From contig NZ_QTPO01000060.1 in assembly GCF_003853645.1 (NCBI RefSeq), forward strand, positions 1 through 47,343: a stretch of DNA of 47,343 nt. The letters run 5' to 3'. The number at the start of each line of letters is the position of its first letter. The stretch's first letter is position 1. Positions 25,484-34,129 of the stretch are shown here, piece by piece. The notes under the pieces were generated by a model that ran no database searches, was not told where the DNA came from, and worked only from the letters and a program-made list of their open reading frames with translations. Made by a program: the position numbers and the translations under genes. This DNA comes from Burkholderia sp. Bp9143. Lineage in GTDB: Bacteria; Pseudomonadota; Gammaproteobacteria; Burkholderiales; Burkholderiaceae.

Positions 25484-26938
25484 ATGACCTCCGTCGACAC
25501 TACCCGCGTCCTCGACCATGACAAGCTCGTGACCTTCGTCGAGCGCAAGTGGAACGATGAAATCCTCCACGCACTGACCGACTACATCGCGATCCCCGCG
25601 AAGAGTCCCGCATTCGATCCCGACTGGGCGAAGCGCGGGTATCTCGAACGGGTCGTCACCGATGCCGCGCAGTGGGCCGAACGCCAGCCGGTGAAAGGCC
25701 TGAAGCTCGAGATCGTGCGCTTGCCCGGCCGCACGCCGGTGATCTTCTTCGAAACCCCCGCAACCCGCTCGGGCAGCACCGACACGATCCTGCTGTACGG
25801 CCACCTCGACAAGCAGCCCGAATTCGACGGCTGGCGCGCGGACCTCGGCCCGTGGACGCCGAAGTTCGAGAACGGCAAGCTGTACGGCCGCGGCGGCGCG
25901 GACGACGGCTACGCGATCTACGCGAGCCTCGCGGCGCTCGGCGCGCTCGACGAGCAGGGCGTCGAACGGCCGCGTTGCGTCGGCCTGATCGAGACCTGCG
26001 AGGAGTCGGGTAGCTACGACCTGCTGCCGTACGTCGACGCGCTGCGCGACCGGCTCGGCCAGGTGTCGCTCGTCGTGTGCCTCGATTCGGGCGCCGGCAA
26101 CTACGACCAGATGTGGCTCACGACGTCGCTGCGCGGGCTGGTGTCCGGCGACCTGCAGGTCGAGGTGCTCGAGGAAGGCGTTCACTCGGGCGTGTTCGGC
26201 GGCATCGCGCCGTCGAGCTTCCGCGTGATGCGCCAGCTGTTCGAACGCCTGGAAGACGCGAAGAACGGCAACCTGCTGCCGGGCGTGTTCCATTGCGAGA
26301 TTCCCGACAGCCGCGTGCGCGAAGCCGACGCGGCCGCCGCGATCCTCGGCGACACCGTATGGAAGGGACTGCCGTGGGCATGCGGTGCGGACGGCAAGCC
26401 GGTGCTGCCGACCACGACCGATCCGCGCGAGGCGCTGCTGAATTCGACGTGGCGTCCGTCGCTGTCGGTGACGGGCGCGTCCGGCCTGCCGGCGCTCGCC
26501 GACGCGGGCAACGTGTTGCGTCCGCGCACCGCGTTCAAGCTGTCGCTGCGCCTGCCGCCGGTGGTCGACGCCGCACAGGCCGTGCAGCAACTCAAGGAAC
26601 TGCTCGAACTCGATCCGCCGTACAACGCGAAGGTCACGTTCAAGCCGGACGCGGGCGCCGCGACCGGCTGGAGCGCGCCGGATCTCGCGCCGTGGCTCGC
26701 GTCGTCGCTCGACGCCGCGTCGCGCCGCCACTTCGGCGCGGATTGTGCATACATGGGCCTCGGCGGCACGATCCCGCTGATGAACGTGCTGCAGGCCGGC
26801 TTCCCGGCCGCGCAGTTCATGGTGTGCGGCGTGCTCGGGCCGAAGTCGAATGCGCACGGCCCGAACGAGTTCCTGCACGTGCCGTACGCGAAGAAGCTGA
26901 CCGCGGCGGTGGCGGACGTGATCGCGTCCGCGCGCTGA
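25484..26938 (+). CDS. M20-family metallopeptidase (dipeptidase/carboxypeptidase type)
   Basis: 484 residues. Metal-site residues are visible: LLYGHLDKQP (His107, Asp109), YGRGGADDGYA (Asp140), ETCEESGS (Glu173/Glu174), CLDSGAG (Asp201) and a C-terminal GPNEFLHVP with the last His. Probably a cytosolic di-zinc hydrolase of dipeptides or acylated amino acids. Start at 25484 after CACCCCCACC; the frame is open much further 5' but overlaps the previous gene. The following dehydrogenase starts 70 bp later on the same strand. Confidence 0.87.
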   Translation: MTSVDTTRVLDHDKLVTFVERKWNDEILHALTDYIAIPAKSPAFDPDWAKRGYLERVVTDAAQWAERQPVKGLKLEIVRLPGRTPVIFFETPATRSGSTDTILLYGHLDKQPEFDGWRADLGPWTPKFENGKLYGRGGADDGYAIYASLAALGALDEQGVERPRCVGLIETCEESGSYDLLPYVDALRDRLGQVSLVVCLDSGAGNYDQMWLTTSLRGLVSGDLQVEVLEEGVHSGVFGGIAPSSFRVMRQLFERLEDAKNGNLLPGVFHCEIPDSRVREADAAAAILGDTVWKGLPWACGADGKPVLPTTTDPREALLNSTWRPSLSVTGASGLPALADAGNVLRPRTAFKLSLRLPPVVDAAQAVQQLKELLELDPPYNAKVTFKPDAGAATGWSAPDLAPWLASSLDAASRRHFGADCAYMGLGGTIPLMNVLQAGFPAAQFMVCGVLGPKSNAHGPNEFLHVPYAKKLTAAVADVIASAR

Positions 26939-27008
26939 GCGTTCGCGCTGCCTGTCCTGTCTTTTCCCGACTCGACCGGATCCCACCCGACCTGACGGAG
27001 CCTTGCCG

Positions 27009-28118
27009 ATGACCGCGCTGCCGACCCCCGATACCGACCCGCTGCGCATGCGCGCCGAACCGCTGCACGCATTCGTCGCGGCGCTCTGGGAGCGGGCCGG
27101 CAGCAGCGAGCGCGAGGCGCGGCTCGTCGCCGATCACCTGGTCGGCGCGAATCTGGCCGGTCACGATTCGCACGGGATCGGGATGATCCCGAACTACGTC
27201 GCATCGTGGCGGGAAGGACAGTTGCAGTTGAACGGTCACGCATCGATCGTCCGCGACGGCGGCGCGGTGCTGACGATCGACGGCGGGCGCGGCTTCGGCC
27301 AAGTGATCGCGTTCGAGGCGATGGTCGAAGGGATCGAGCGCGCGCGCCGCATGGGCATCTGCGCGATCGGGCTGCGCGACGTCCATCACCTCGGCCGCAT
27401 CGGGCACTGGGCCGAGCAGTGCGCGCGCTCGGGGCTCGTGTCGTTCCATTTCGTCAACGTGCCGGGCGACTTGCTCGTCGCACCGCTCAACGGCGCCGAT
27501 CCGCGCTTCGGCACGAATCCGTTCTGCGCCGCGTATCCGCGCGCCGGCCGGCCGCCGCTGCTGCTCGATTTCGCGACGAGCGCGATCGCATACGGCAAGA
27601 CGCGGGTCGCGTACAACCAGGGCAAGCGCGTGCCGGCCGGGTCGCTGATTGATCATCGCGGCCAGCCGACCGACGATCCGGCCGTCATGCACGAGCAGCC
27701 GTTCGGCTCGCTGCTGCCGTTCGGGCTGCACAAGGGTTATGCACTGGCCGCGATGTGCGAGATCTTCGGCGGCGCACTGGTCGGCGGGCATACGACCTAC
27801 GGCGGCACGCTGCAGAAGACGAGTGCGATCGTCAACGGGATGCTGTCGGTGCTGATCGACCCGAACGCGTTCGATGCGGCCGATGCGCAGTGCGAAGCCG
27901 ATGCGTTCGTCGCGTGGGCGAAGGCATCGCCGCAGGCGGGCGATGCGCCGGTGCGGATGCCCGGCGAGCCTGAAGAGGCAAGCCGCGCCGAGCGCGGCGC
28001 GGACGGTATTCCGGTCGATCGCGCGACGTGGCGGCAGATCCGCGAGAGCGCGGCGGCCGTCGGCTTCGACGACGCGGAACTCGATACGTGGACGCAGCGT
28101 TGCACGGAGCCGGCATGA
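27009..28118 (+). CDS. LDH2/malate-sulfolactate dehydrogenase family oxidoreductase
   Basis: 369 residues, NAD(P)-dependent. HDSHGIGM (catalytic His region), GFGQVIAFEAM, GLRDVHHLGRIGHW, LDFATSAIAYGKTRVA and LLPFGLHKGYALA are family signatures; substrates are 2-hydroxy acids or cyclic imino acids. ATG 27009 has GGAG 8 bp upstream; an in-frame TTG at 27003 is less likely. The stop overlaps the start of the TfoX-N gene (ATGA), so the two are translationally coupled. Confidence 0.87.
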   Translation: MTALPTPDTDPLRMRAEPLHAFVAALWERAGSSEREARLVADHLVGANLAGHDSHGIGMIPNYVASWREGQLQLNGHASIVRDGGAVLTIDGGRGFGQVIAFEAMVEGIERARRMGICAIGLRDVHHLGRIGHWAEQCARSGLVSFHFVNVPGDLLVAPLNGADPRFGTNPFCAAYPRAGRPPLLLDFATSAIAYGKTRVAYNQGKRVPAGSLIDHRGQPTDDPAVMHEQPFGSLLPFGLHKGYALAAMCEIFGGALVGGHTTYGGTLQKTSAIVNGMLSVLIDPNAFDAADAQCEADAFVAWAKASPQAGDAPVRMPGEPEEASRAERGADGIPVDRATWRQIRESAAAVGFDDAELDTWTQRCTEPA

Positions 28119-28522
28119 GCTGGCAATCCGAGAAGGCGCACGGCGAGGAGATCGCGTACCAGCTCGCGCCGCTCGGCAAGGTAGAGGTCGCGCGGTTCTT
28201 CAGCGGCGCCGCGATGCGGCTCGACGGCGTGATGTTCGGCTTCATGTCGCGCGGGTCGCTGTTCCTGCGCGTCGACGACGTGAACCGTCCGGCGTTCGTT
28301 GCGGCGGGGATGGGGCCGTTCTCGTACGAGCGTCCCACGCGCACCGTTGCGCTCGAGGGCTATTACGAAACGCCGGCCGACGTGCTCGAGGACGCGGGCG
28401 CGCTGTTCGACTGGTGTCGCGGCGCGTATCGCGTGGCGCTGCTGGCGGGGGCGCCGAAGCGCAAGGCACAGCCGAAGTCGAAGCCGGCGCCGAAACCGGC
28501 GGCGACGCGCAAGCGCACGTAG
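28115..28522 (+). CDS. TfoX N-terminal-domain protein
   Basis: 135 residues. Residues ~10-105 match the TfoX/Sxy N-terminal domain (VARFFSGAAMRLDGVMFGF, LFLRVDD, YYETPADVLED). The tail (~110-135) is Lys/Pro/Ala-rich and basic. No C-terminal TfoX domain is present, so a competence-activator role should not be assumed. Overlaps the upstream dehydrogenase by 4 bp. Confidence 0.8.
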   Translation: MSWQSEKAHGEEIAYQLAPLGKVEVARFFSGAAMRLDGVMFGFMSRGSLFLRVDDVNRPAFVAAGMGPFSYERPTRTVALEGYYETPADVLEDAGALFDWCRGAYRVALLAGAPKRKAQPKSKPAPKPAATRKRT

Positions 28523-28766
28523 CGTCGGCCGTACGACGGCGCTTTCCCTTTCCTTTCCTTCGATCCATGCCGGGTGCGCGCAAGCGCCGGGCTTGACGCA
28601 CCGCATGTTCCGCCTGCTTCACAACGGCGGCCCCGGCGTTTATGATCGGCGCGATTGCGTCCGTGCCCGGCGCAATCCGAGCCGGTGTCGCCGCCGGCCC
28701 CGCGAACGGCGCATCGAAAGCCGCGCGAATGCTTCCCCCACTCATCGTTCCAGACGGAGATAGCCG

Positions 28767-29345
28767 ATGCTCGTCCTGATTCTCGGTTTAGCGATCTTCC
28801 TCAGCGTGCATTCGATCCGGATCGTCGCGGATGGCTGGCGGTCCGCGACCATCGAGCGGATCGGCGAGAAACGCTGGAAGGGCCCCTATGCGATCGCGTC
28901 GATCGTCGGCTTCGTGCTGATCGTCTGGGGGTACGGGATCGCGCGCCAGGGCGGGACGCTGCTGTGGGTGTCGCCCGTCGGCGTGCGGCACCTCACCGGC
29001 ATGTTGACCGCGATCGCATTCGTGCTGATCGCCGCGTCCCATGTGCCCGGCAACCGCATCAAGACGCTCGTCGGCCATCCGATGGTGGCCGGCGTGATGG
29101 TGTGGGCGGTCGCGCACCTGCTCGCGAACGGCACGCTGCATGCGGTCGTGCTGTTCGGTGCATTTTTCGTGTGGTCGCTGGTCGATTTCGTCGTGTGGCG
29201 CGCACGCGACCGCCGCAACGGCGTCCGCTATCCGGCCGGCAGGCTGTCGGGCGATGCCGTGACGATCGTGGCCGGGCTCGTCGTATGGGCCGTCTTCGCG
29301 CTGCTCCTGCATGGCCCGCTGATCGGCGTGCGGCCGTTCGGTTGA
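28767..29345 (+). CDS. NnrU-family membrane protein
   Basis: 192 residues, five to six membrane spans. N-terminal LILGLAIFLSVHSIRI, then SHVPGNRIKTLVGHPMVAGVMVWAVAHLLANG, a clear NnrU signature. Named for a gene near nitric-oxide reductase in other bacteria, but no denitrification genes are here. GGAGA lies upstream. It converges with the TauE/SafE gene, 19 bp between stops. Confidence 0.85.
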   Translation: MLVLILGLAIFLSVHSIRIVADGWRSATIERIGEKRWKGPYAIASIVGFVLIVWGYGIARQGGTLLWVSPVGVRHLTGMLTAIAFVLIAASHVPGNRIKTLVGHPMVAGVMVWAVAHLLANGTLHAVVLFGAFFVWSLVDFVVWRARDRRNGVRYPAGRLSGDAVTIVAGLVVWAVFALLLHGPLIGVRPFG

Positions 29346-29364
29346 GCGGCGATCGGCGCGCGCG

Positions 29365-30102
29365 TCAGATCGGCTTGACGAACAGCCCGACGGTCAGCGC
29401 GGCGCCGATGCAGACGATCGCGATCCGCAGCACGCGCTCGTTCACGCGGTGCAGCGCCCACGCGCCGAGCAGGCCGCCGACGATTGCGCCGCCGCCGAGC
29501 GCGATCGCCGCTGGCCAGTGCAGGTGCGGCGAGGTCAGGAACAGCACGACCGCCGACGCGTTCATCACCCCCGCGAGCGCGTTCTTGGTCGACATCGCGT
29601 GACGCGGCGACAGGCCGGCCATCGTCAGCGCGGCCATCATCAGGAACCCGATGCCACCGCCGAAGTAGCCGCCGTAGATCGCGATCAGGAATTGCGAGAT
29701 CGCGGCCGTGACGGGGCCGAGATGCTGCGTGCCGGCGCCGGGCTTGCGGAAGAAGCTGCCCCAGGCGAACAGGACCGTCGCGAACAGCACGAGCCACGGC
29801 ACGAGGTGCGAGAAGATCGACGACGGGGTTTTCAGCAGCAGCAGGCCGCCGAGCGCGCCGCCGACCACGCTGATCGCGAACAGCGCGCGAAACGGCAGCT
29901 TGCCCGCGCCGCGCACCATGTTCCGGCTTGCCCAGCCCGTCGTGACCTGGCCTGGAAACAGCGCGACCGTCGACGTGATGTTCGCCGCGAGCGGTGACAT
30001 CCCCGACACGATCAGCGCGGGCAGCGTGACGAACGAGCCGCCGCCCGCCAGGGCATTCTGCAGGCCGGCCCACAGGCCGGCGATGATGATGAGGGCGAGC
30101 AT
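29365..30102 (-). CDS. TauE/SafE-family sulfite/organoanion exporter
   Basis: 245-residue membrane protein with about eight spans. Signatures: GLWAGLQNALAGGGSFVTLPAL, SPLAANITSTVALFPGQ, YGGYFGGGIGFLMMAAL, KNALAGVMNASAVVLF. Predicted to export sulfite, sulfoacetate or similar anions. Start codon 30102 is the first good Met after the low-complexity upstream frame. About 190 bp of gene-free DNA separates it from the DUF488 gene. Confidence 0.85.
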   Translation of the reverse strand: MLALIIIAGLWAGLQNALAGGGSFVTLPALIVSGMSPLAANITSTVALFPGQVTTGWASRNMVRGAGKLPFRALFAISVVGGALGGLLLLKTPSSIFSHLVPWLVLFATVLFAWGSFFRKPGAGTQHLGPVTAAISQFLIAIYGGYFGGGIGFLMMAALTMAGLSPRHAMSTKNALAGVMNASAVVLFLTSPHLHWPAAIALGGGAIVGGLLGAWALHRVNERVLRIAIVCIGAALTVGLFVKPI

Positions 30103-30292
30103 CGGTGCGGGAGCAGAGAGGTGGTGGGGCGCGGTGACGCGCGATGGTCGCCCGATGGTAATGCAGGATCGCGGCGGCGCAAAGCGCGCAGCGTTTCGGG
30201 TGCGCAGGGCGCGCGGCCGGACGACGTGGGGCGTTGCGTCGGGCATGGCGCCTTCACGCCGTCACGGCATCACGTACGCGACCGGTGTCGCG

Positions 30293-30871
30293 TCACCCGT
30301 TTGGCTGCGCGCCGGCTTGTTCTGTTGCCGCATCGCCTTTGACGTCCGGATAGACGATCGTGCCGTCGGCCCGGATCACGGCACCGGCCGTGAGACGCGC
30401 GGGCTCCACGCGGTTCAGGCCCATGATGTGCAGCACCGTTTCGCCGCGCGCGATCAGGTAGTCGGACACGATGCGCCGGTGACAGCGCCACCACACGGCT
30501 TCCGAACACATGATCGCGCAGCGCTGCCGGTGCCCTTGCGTGATCAACCGGTCGAGGCCCGTTCGAAACTCGGGCGACAGGGCATAGTCGGCGTAGCGAT
30601 GGAAGCTGCGGTTCGTCCAGAAGTCGTTGACCTCGTCGGGCACGCCGCGCGACTTGCCGCGCAGGCCGCCGAGTGCCGCGATGTGCTCGTACGCGATGTC
30701 GACGGCGGACAGTGCGCCCGGCAGCGTCGCTTCGTTAAACTGAGGATTCGTGCGCGAGCGCGTCATCTTCCGGATATCTACGAGCAGCGCGATGTCGGCC
30801 GCGTCGAGCATCTCGACGAACGCGTCGAGCGTGCGGTTCGAATGGCCGATCGTGAGGAACGGGAGCGTCAC
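30293..30871 (-). CDS. DUF488 family protein
   Basis: 192 residues. Family hallmarks: TIGHSNRTLDAFVEML at the N-terminus, VDIRKMTRSRTNPQFN, YEHIAALGGLRG, and the Cys/His block CAIMCSEAVWWRCHRRIVSDYL. Function unknown; often thought to be stress or nucleic-acid related, not proven. Its start overlaps the stop of the upstream DUF2945 gene by 4 bp, so they are one operon. Confidence 0.87.
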   Translation of the reverse strand: MTLPFLTIGHSNRTLDAFVEMLDAADIALLVDIRKMTRSRTNPQFNEATLPGALSAVDIAYEHIAALGGLRGKSRGVPDEVNDFWTNRSFHRYADYALSPEFRTGLDRLITQGHRQRCAIMCSEAVWWRCHRRIVSDYLIARGETVLHIMGLNRVEPARLTAGAVIRADGTIVYPDVKGDAATEQAGAQPNG

Positions 30872-31095
30872 GCGTCGTCCTTGCCGGCAAGGCGTTCGAG
30901 CACGCGGCCGCGATGCGCGGCGATGTGGTCGGTGCGGTCGCTCTTGATCTCGTACTGCGGATCGTCCGGCGACGCGCGGTGGCGATGGCCCTTGTAGTCG
31001 AAATCCTGCGTGTGGATCGCGATGATCGTGCCGGTGACATAACCGGCTTCGGAATTCCAGCGGACGTGGTCGCCCAGCTTGAACGGGGTCGTCAT
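30868..31095 (-). CDS. DUF2945 (hypervirulence-associated TUDOR-like) small protein
   Basis: 75 residues with an SH3/Tudor-like fold: FKLGDHVRWNSEAGYVTGTII, FDYKGHRHRASPDDPQYEIKSDRT. GGAGG lies before the start codon at 31095. First gene of a two-gene operon with DUF488. The mobile-element boundary begins about 144 bp upstream of its start, so its promoter region abuts foreign DNA. Confidence 0.85.
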   Translation of the reverse strand: MTTPFKLGDHVRWNSEAGYVTGTIIAIHTQDFDYKGHRHRASPDDPQYEIKSDRTDHIAAHRGRVLERLAGKDDA

Positions 31096-31238
31096 GCGGG
31101 GGCCTCCTTGCATCGATGCGATGGCGTCGGTCGCTGCCGGACTCATTATCGGCGCTGGCCGCGCATGGAAAAAGATACAGACGACGGGAGCGTGCCGTGC
31201 TGCGGGCGCAAGCGTCATGCCGGCACGCGGCGAGTCTC

Positions 31239-31380
31239 TGGAACTAAATCTCACCCACTGAATTTCCGAGGGCATCCATGTCCGGCGGGCGATAGAGGGC
31301 GTTGGGAAATTGTAATGGGTGACATTTTCTTCCAGAATTTTGGAACTAAATGATACGCAAAGTTGCCGTTTGAACTAAAG
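31239..31380. promoter_or_regulatory. Transposon left end with repeated GAACTAAA motifs
   Basis: TGGAACTAAAT at 31239 and 31341 and TGAACTAAAG at 31371, all in the same direction. Inverted TCACCCA (31251-31257) / TGGGTGA (31316-31322) lies between. The pattern suits multiple transposase-binding sites overlapping the tnsA promoter. No gene lies in 31096-31430. Confidence 0.55.
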
Positions 31381-31430
31381 TTTACTCAATCTTGCCTGTC
31401 GGTTGTATTTCGCTGGCGACTGGAGGTGTC

Positions 31431-32102
31431 ATGGCACCCCACTCAACGCTCTCGTCGCAACAGCGCGCAAACGTCATGCGCGCCTACCGCTATCGTGGTC
31501 GCCGCAATCGGCAGCTCTATCTTGTCTACAGCGTCAAGACGAGCCGAGACTGGATTGTTCCCTCCGACCGTCGCTTCCTGCACTGGATCGCTTATTTAGA
31601 GACGGATCCCAGCGTCGTTTCCTTTGAGTTGCGTGATGATGTCGATGAGCCGGAACCGTTTGACAGATGGCCGGGTGTTCATGCGCTCGTGACCACACGT
31701 GACAACCGAATTGTCGGACATCGAATAGTTTCCGACAACGAGGGCGGTGACCAAGGGGCGGTGCCGGCAAACTGCTCCGATACAGTCAACGAGGTAAGAC
31801 TGATCCGAGAATCCGATCTGCGCTCGAAAGCCACTGTTGCGATGCGATGGGCTAAGGTCATCTGCTTTGCTGCCGGGCTCAGGGACCAAGGGCTCGCATC
31901 TGAGGTGGCGCTTGTGTCGAGCATCGCCCGTAGGATCGAGAGCGGAACCGTGCGACAAATTATCGAAGCCACGCCCGACGTCGACGCGGCGATCGTGAAA
32001 GGCTTGATTGCGCGTTTGTCGATTGTTGCATGGCTGCGCCTGGATCTCTCTCGGGCAGGATATACGCTCGATACCCCGTGGCGATGGGAGGGTGAAGCAT
32101 GA
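31431..32102 (+). CDS. TnsA-like protein lacking a recognisable nuclease triad
   Basis: 223 residues in the tnsA position, directly before tnsB. The segment RRFLHWIAYLETDPSVVSFELR resembles the TnsA N-terminal core (LEFDPxVxxYE), but the expected early Glu, the PD motif and the (E/Q)xK lysine cannot be placed. The C-terminal ~90 residues could be the winged-helix part that contacts TnsC. The start at 31431 follows GGAGGTG; the upstream frame overlaps the repeat region. The stop overlaps tnsB by 4 bp (ATGA). Either a degenerate TnsA or a distinct accessory subunit. Confidence 0.6.
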   Translation: MAPHSTLSSQQRANVMRAYRYRGRRNRQLYLVYSVKTSRDWIVPSDRRFLHWIAYLETDPSVVSFELRDDVDEPEPFDRWPGVHALVTTRDNRIVGHRIVSDNEGGDQGAVPANCSDTVNEVRLIRESDLRSKATVAMRWAKVICFAAGLRDQGLASEVALVSSIARRIESGTVRQIIEATPDVDAAIVKGLIARLSIVAWLRLDLSRAGYTLDTPWRWEGEA

Positions 32103-34120
32103 TACCCACAAGGCCTGAACGCTGGTCACGCGCAGAAGCATTGGCGAACGCCGAATCACTCGACACATGGCCATCGGTCGACTTCGATCTCGCATCATCG
32201 CTTGATGATGAAACGGGATCACGTGTGCAGATGCTCGCAAGCCGGGTCAAGGCAATCGCGATGTTTGCTGAAGGAAGGACTTATCGCGAAATCCGGACCG
32301 TGACCGGCCTGGATGGGACGATGGTGCGCAATCTTTTCAAGCGATGTCTTGAGCTTGCCGACGATGGCCGTATTCAGGGGTATCGAGCTCTTTTGCCGTA
32401 CGTGCATACCAGACCGAATGTTCGGCATAGCGCGGTGGGAGAGAAGCGGCCGGAGCAGCAAGGCGGCATGTCGTGTGCGCTTGCCGACATATTGATACGG
32501 TTGCCAAAGCTGGAGGGTAACCTTGTCAAACGACTCAAAAAAGACCGGCGCAATAAGCCCGATCACTATCGTCCGACGGGGGCGCATCTCGTGCGCATTT
32601 TCCATGAAGCCCTCCGACGCGAGAAGGTTACCGACGCGGAGTGGCCATTTCGAACAAAGCACCAGGGGCGGCAGACAATAGAGCCATACATGCGATCGTT
32701 GTTCCGCCAAACGTTTAGTCGCGCGGTCGCCCATGAAGGGGGAGACGAGGCGAAGGCTCACGCGGCGACTGGGACGGGCGTACGGCCGATCATTCCATGC
32801 TCCGAACCGTACGATGCCGTCGAAATTGACGCCCACAAGATCGACGCATTTTTCTCGATCGCTTTCGAAACCCCGGAGGGCACGACAACGGAGGTCACGC
32901 TTCGGCGATTGTGGCTGCTTGCCGCGGTAGACCGAATGACGACCGCCGTGTTGGCCTACAGCGTTGTATATGCCAGCGAAGTCCGCGCTACCGATGTGGC
33001 GGCGCTGATTCGTAAGGCAATCGTCGAAGTGTGGCAGCCTAAGACTCTGATGGCGCCGGTGCTTTCATATCCACCGGGTAGCGGGTTGCCGAGTGGCGTG
33101 ATACCCGAGGCAGCTCATGCAGTCTGGAGCATCACGATGCTCGACGGCGCGCTCGCCAATCTCGCGAGTCAGATTCACGACGTCGTTCGTAAAAGTATCG
33201 GATTCATCGTTAACTGGGGACCACCGGGCCATTTCGAACGTCGTCCAAATGTGGAGAGAACCTTCGAAAAAATTACGCGGAATGTATTTCAGCGCTTTCC
33301 TTCGACTAGCGGAACCGGTCGAGGGAAGGGGCGCGCGCCGGATGCGGAGGCTGCAGCGGTTCGATTCAAGATTCGTGCAGATGAGGCTGAGCAACAGATT
33401 GATATCCACTTTGCCGAGCACAACGCGCTGCCCGGCGAGCGCAATTACTACAACTCGCCACTTGAGACGATGCGTCAGTTCCTTTGCGGGGAGTCCCCTA
33501 GATGCATGCTTAGAACACTGCCGCCAAACGCAGTCGGCATGTCTCGACTTGCGCTTCGGGCGGAGCTGGTGACGGTTCGAGGCGCGATCCGTTCGGGACG
33601 CAGGCCGTACATTCAGCTCGAGCATGTGCGATATACCAATCCGCTCCTTGCTGATTCTGCGTGGCTGCTCGGAAAAAAAATTGTGATTTATATCGATGAT
33701 GAGGATATGAGGCAGGTTCATGCATTTCTCGCCAATGGAAAGGAGTATGGCGTACTTGTGGCCCAACAAAAGTGGGGGATGACGAAGCACAACCTCACGA
33801 CTCGCAAAGCGATATTCAGTCTGATATACAAGCGTATCTTGACATTGAGCCAAACTGATGATCCCGTTATAGCTTATCTCGACTGGCTTGCGGGCAAAGT
33901 CAAACCGAACAGCAAGCGGCAAGGGCCATCACCGAAAGAAGCAACGGAGGCAGCGCGGGTAGCGCACGACGCAGGCGTCAGTCCGCGTGTTCGGGACGAT
34001 CCCCCGAAGCGGCAGCCGGCCCTGCGTATTGAACCGATTGTGGTATCTCCAAACCAGACTGTGATGTCTCCGCTTCCGGATGATTTTTTTACATCAAAGA
34101 AGCGACTCAACAACAAATAG
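32099..34120 (+). CDS. tnsB: TnsB/TniA-type DDE transposase
   Basis: 673 residues. N-terminal helical DNA-binding part (~45-85, TYREIRTVTGLDGTMVRNLFKR), RNase H-like core with Asp244 (VEIDAHKID), Asp349 (ITMLDGALAN) and Glu386 (RRPNVERTFE); the 37-residue D-E spacing is normal for this superfamily. Then a Mu-type beta-barrel region (~480-560) and a basic tail (~610-673) expected to contact the ATPase. Catalyses strand transfer of the transposon ends. GC content and codon use differ from the host backbone. Confidence 0.88.
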   Translation: MIPTRPERWSRAEALANAESLDTWPSVDFDLASSLDDETGSRVQMLASRVKAIAMFAEGRTYREIRTVTGLDGTMVRNLFKRCLELADDGRIQGYRALLPYVHTRPNVRHSAVGEKRPEQQGGMSCALADILIRLPKLEGNLVKRLKKDRRNKPDHYRPTGAHLVRIFHEALRREKVTDAEWPFRTKHQGRQTIEPYMRSLFRQTFSRAVAHEGGDEAKAHAATGTGVRPIIPCSEPYDAVEIDAHKIDAFFSIAFETPEGTTTEVTLRRLWLLAAVDRMTTAVLAYSVVYASEVRATDVAALIRKAIVEVWQPKTLMAPVLSYPPGSGLPSGVIPEAAHAVWSITMLDGALANLASQIHDVVRKSIGFIVNWGPPGHFERRPNVERTFEKITRNVFQRFPSTSGTGRGKGRAPDAEAAAVRFKIRADEAEQQIDIHFAEHNALPGERNYYNSPLETMRQFLCGESPRCMLRTLPPNAVGMSRLALRAELVTVRGAIRSGRRPYIQLEHVRYTNPLLADSAWLLGKKIVIYIDDEDMRQVHAFLANGKEYGVLVAQQKWGMTKHNLTTRKAIFSLIYKRILTLSQTDDPVIAYLDWLAGKVKPNSKRQGPSPKEATEAARVAHDAGVSPRVRDDPPKRQPALRIEPIVVSPNQTVMSPLPDDFFTSKKRLNNK

Positions 34121-34129
34121 GAGGTTCTC

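Noticed and set aside
28115..28522. Competence regulator TfoX
   Set aside because: Only the N-terminal domain is present and the gene is coupled to a metabolic dehydrogenase.
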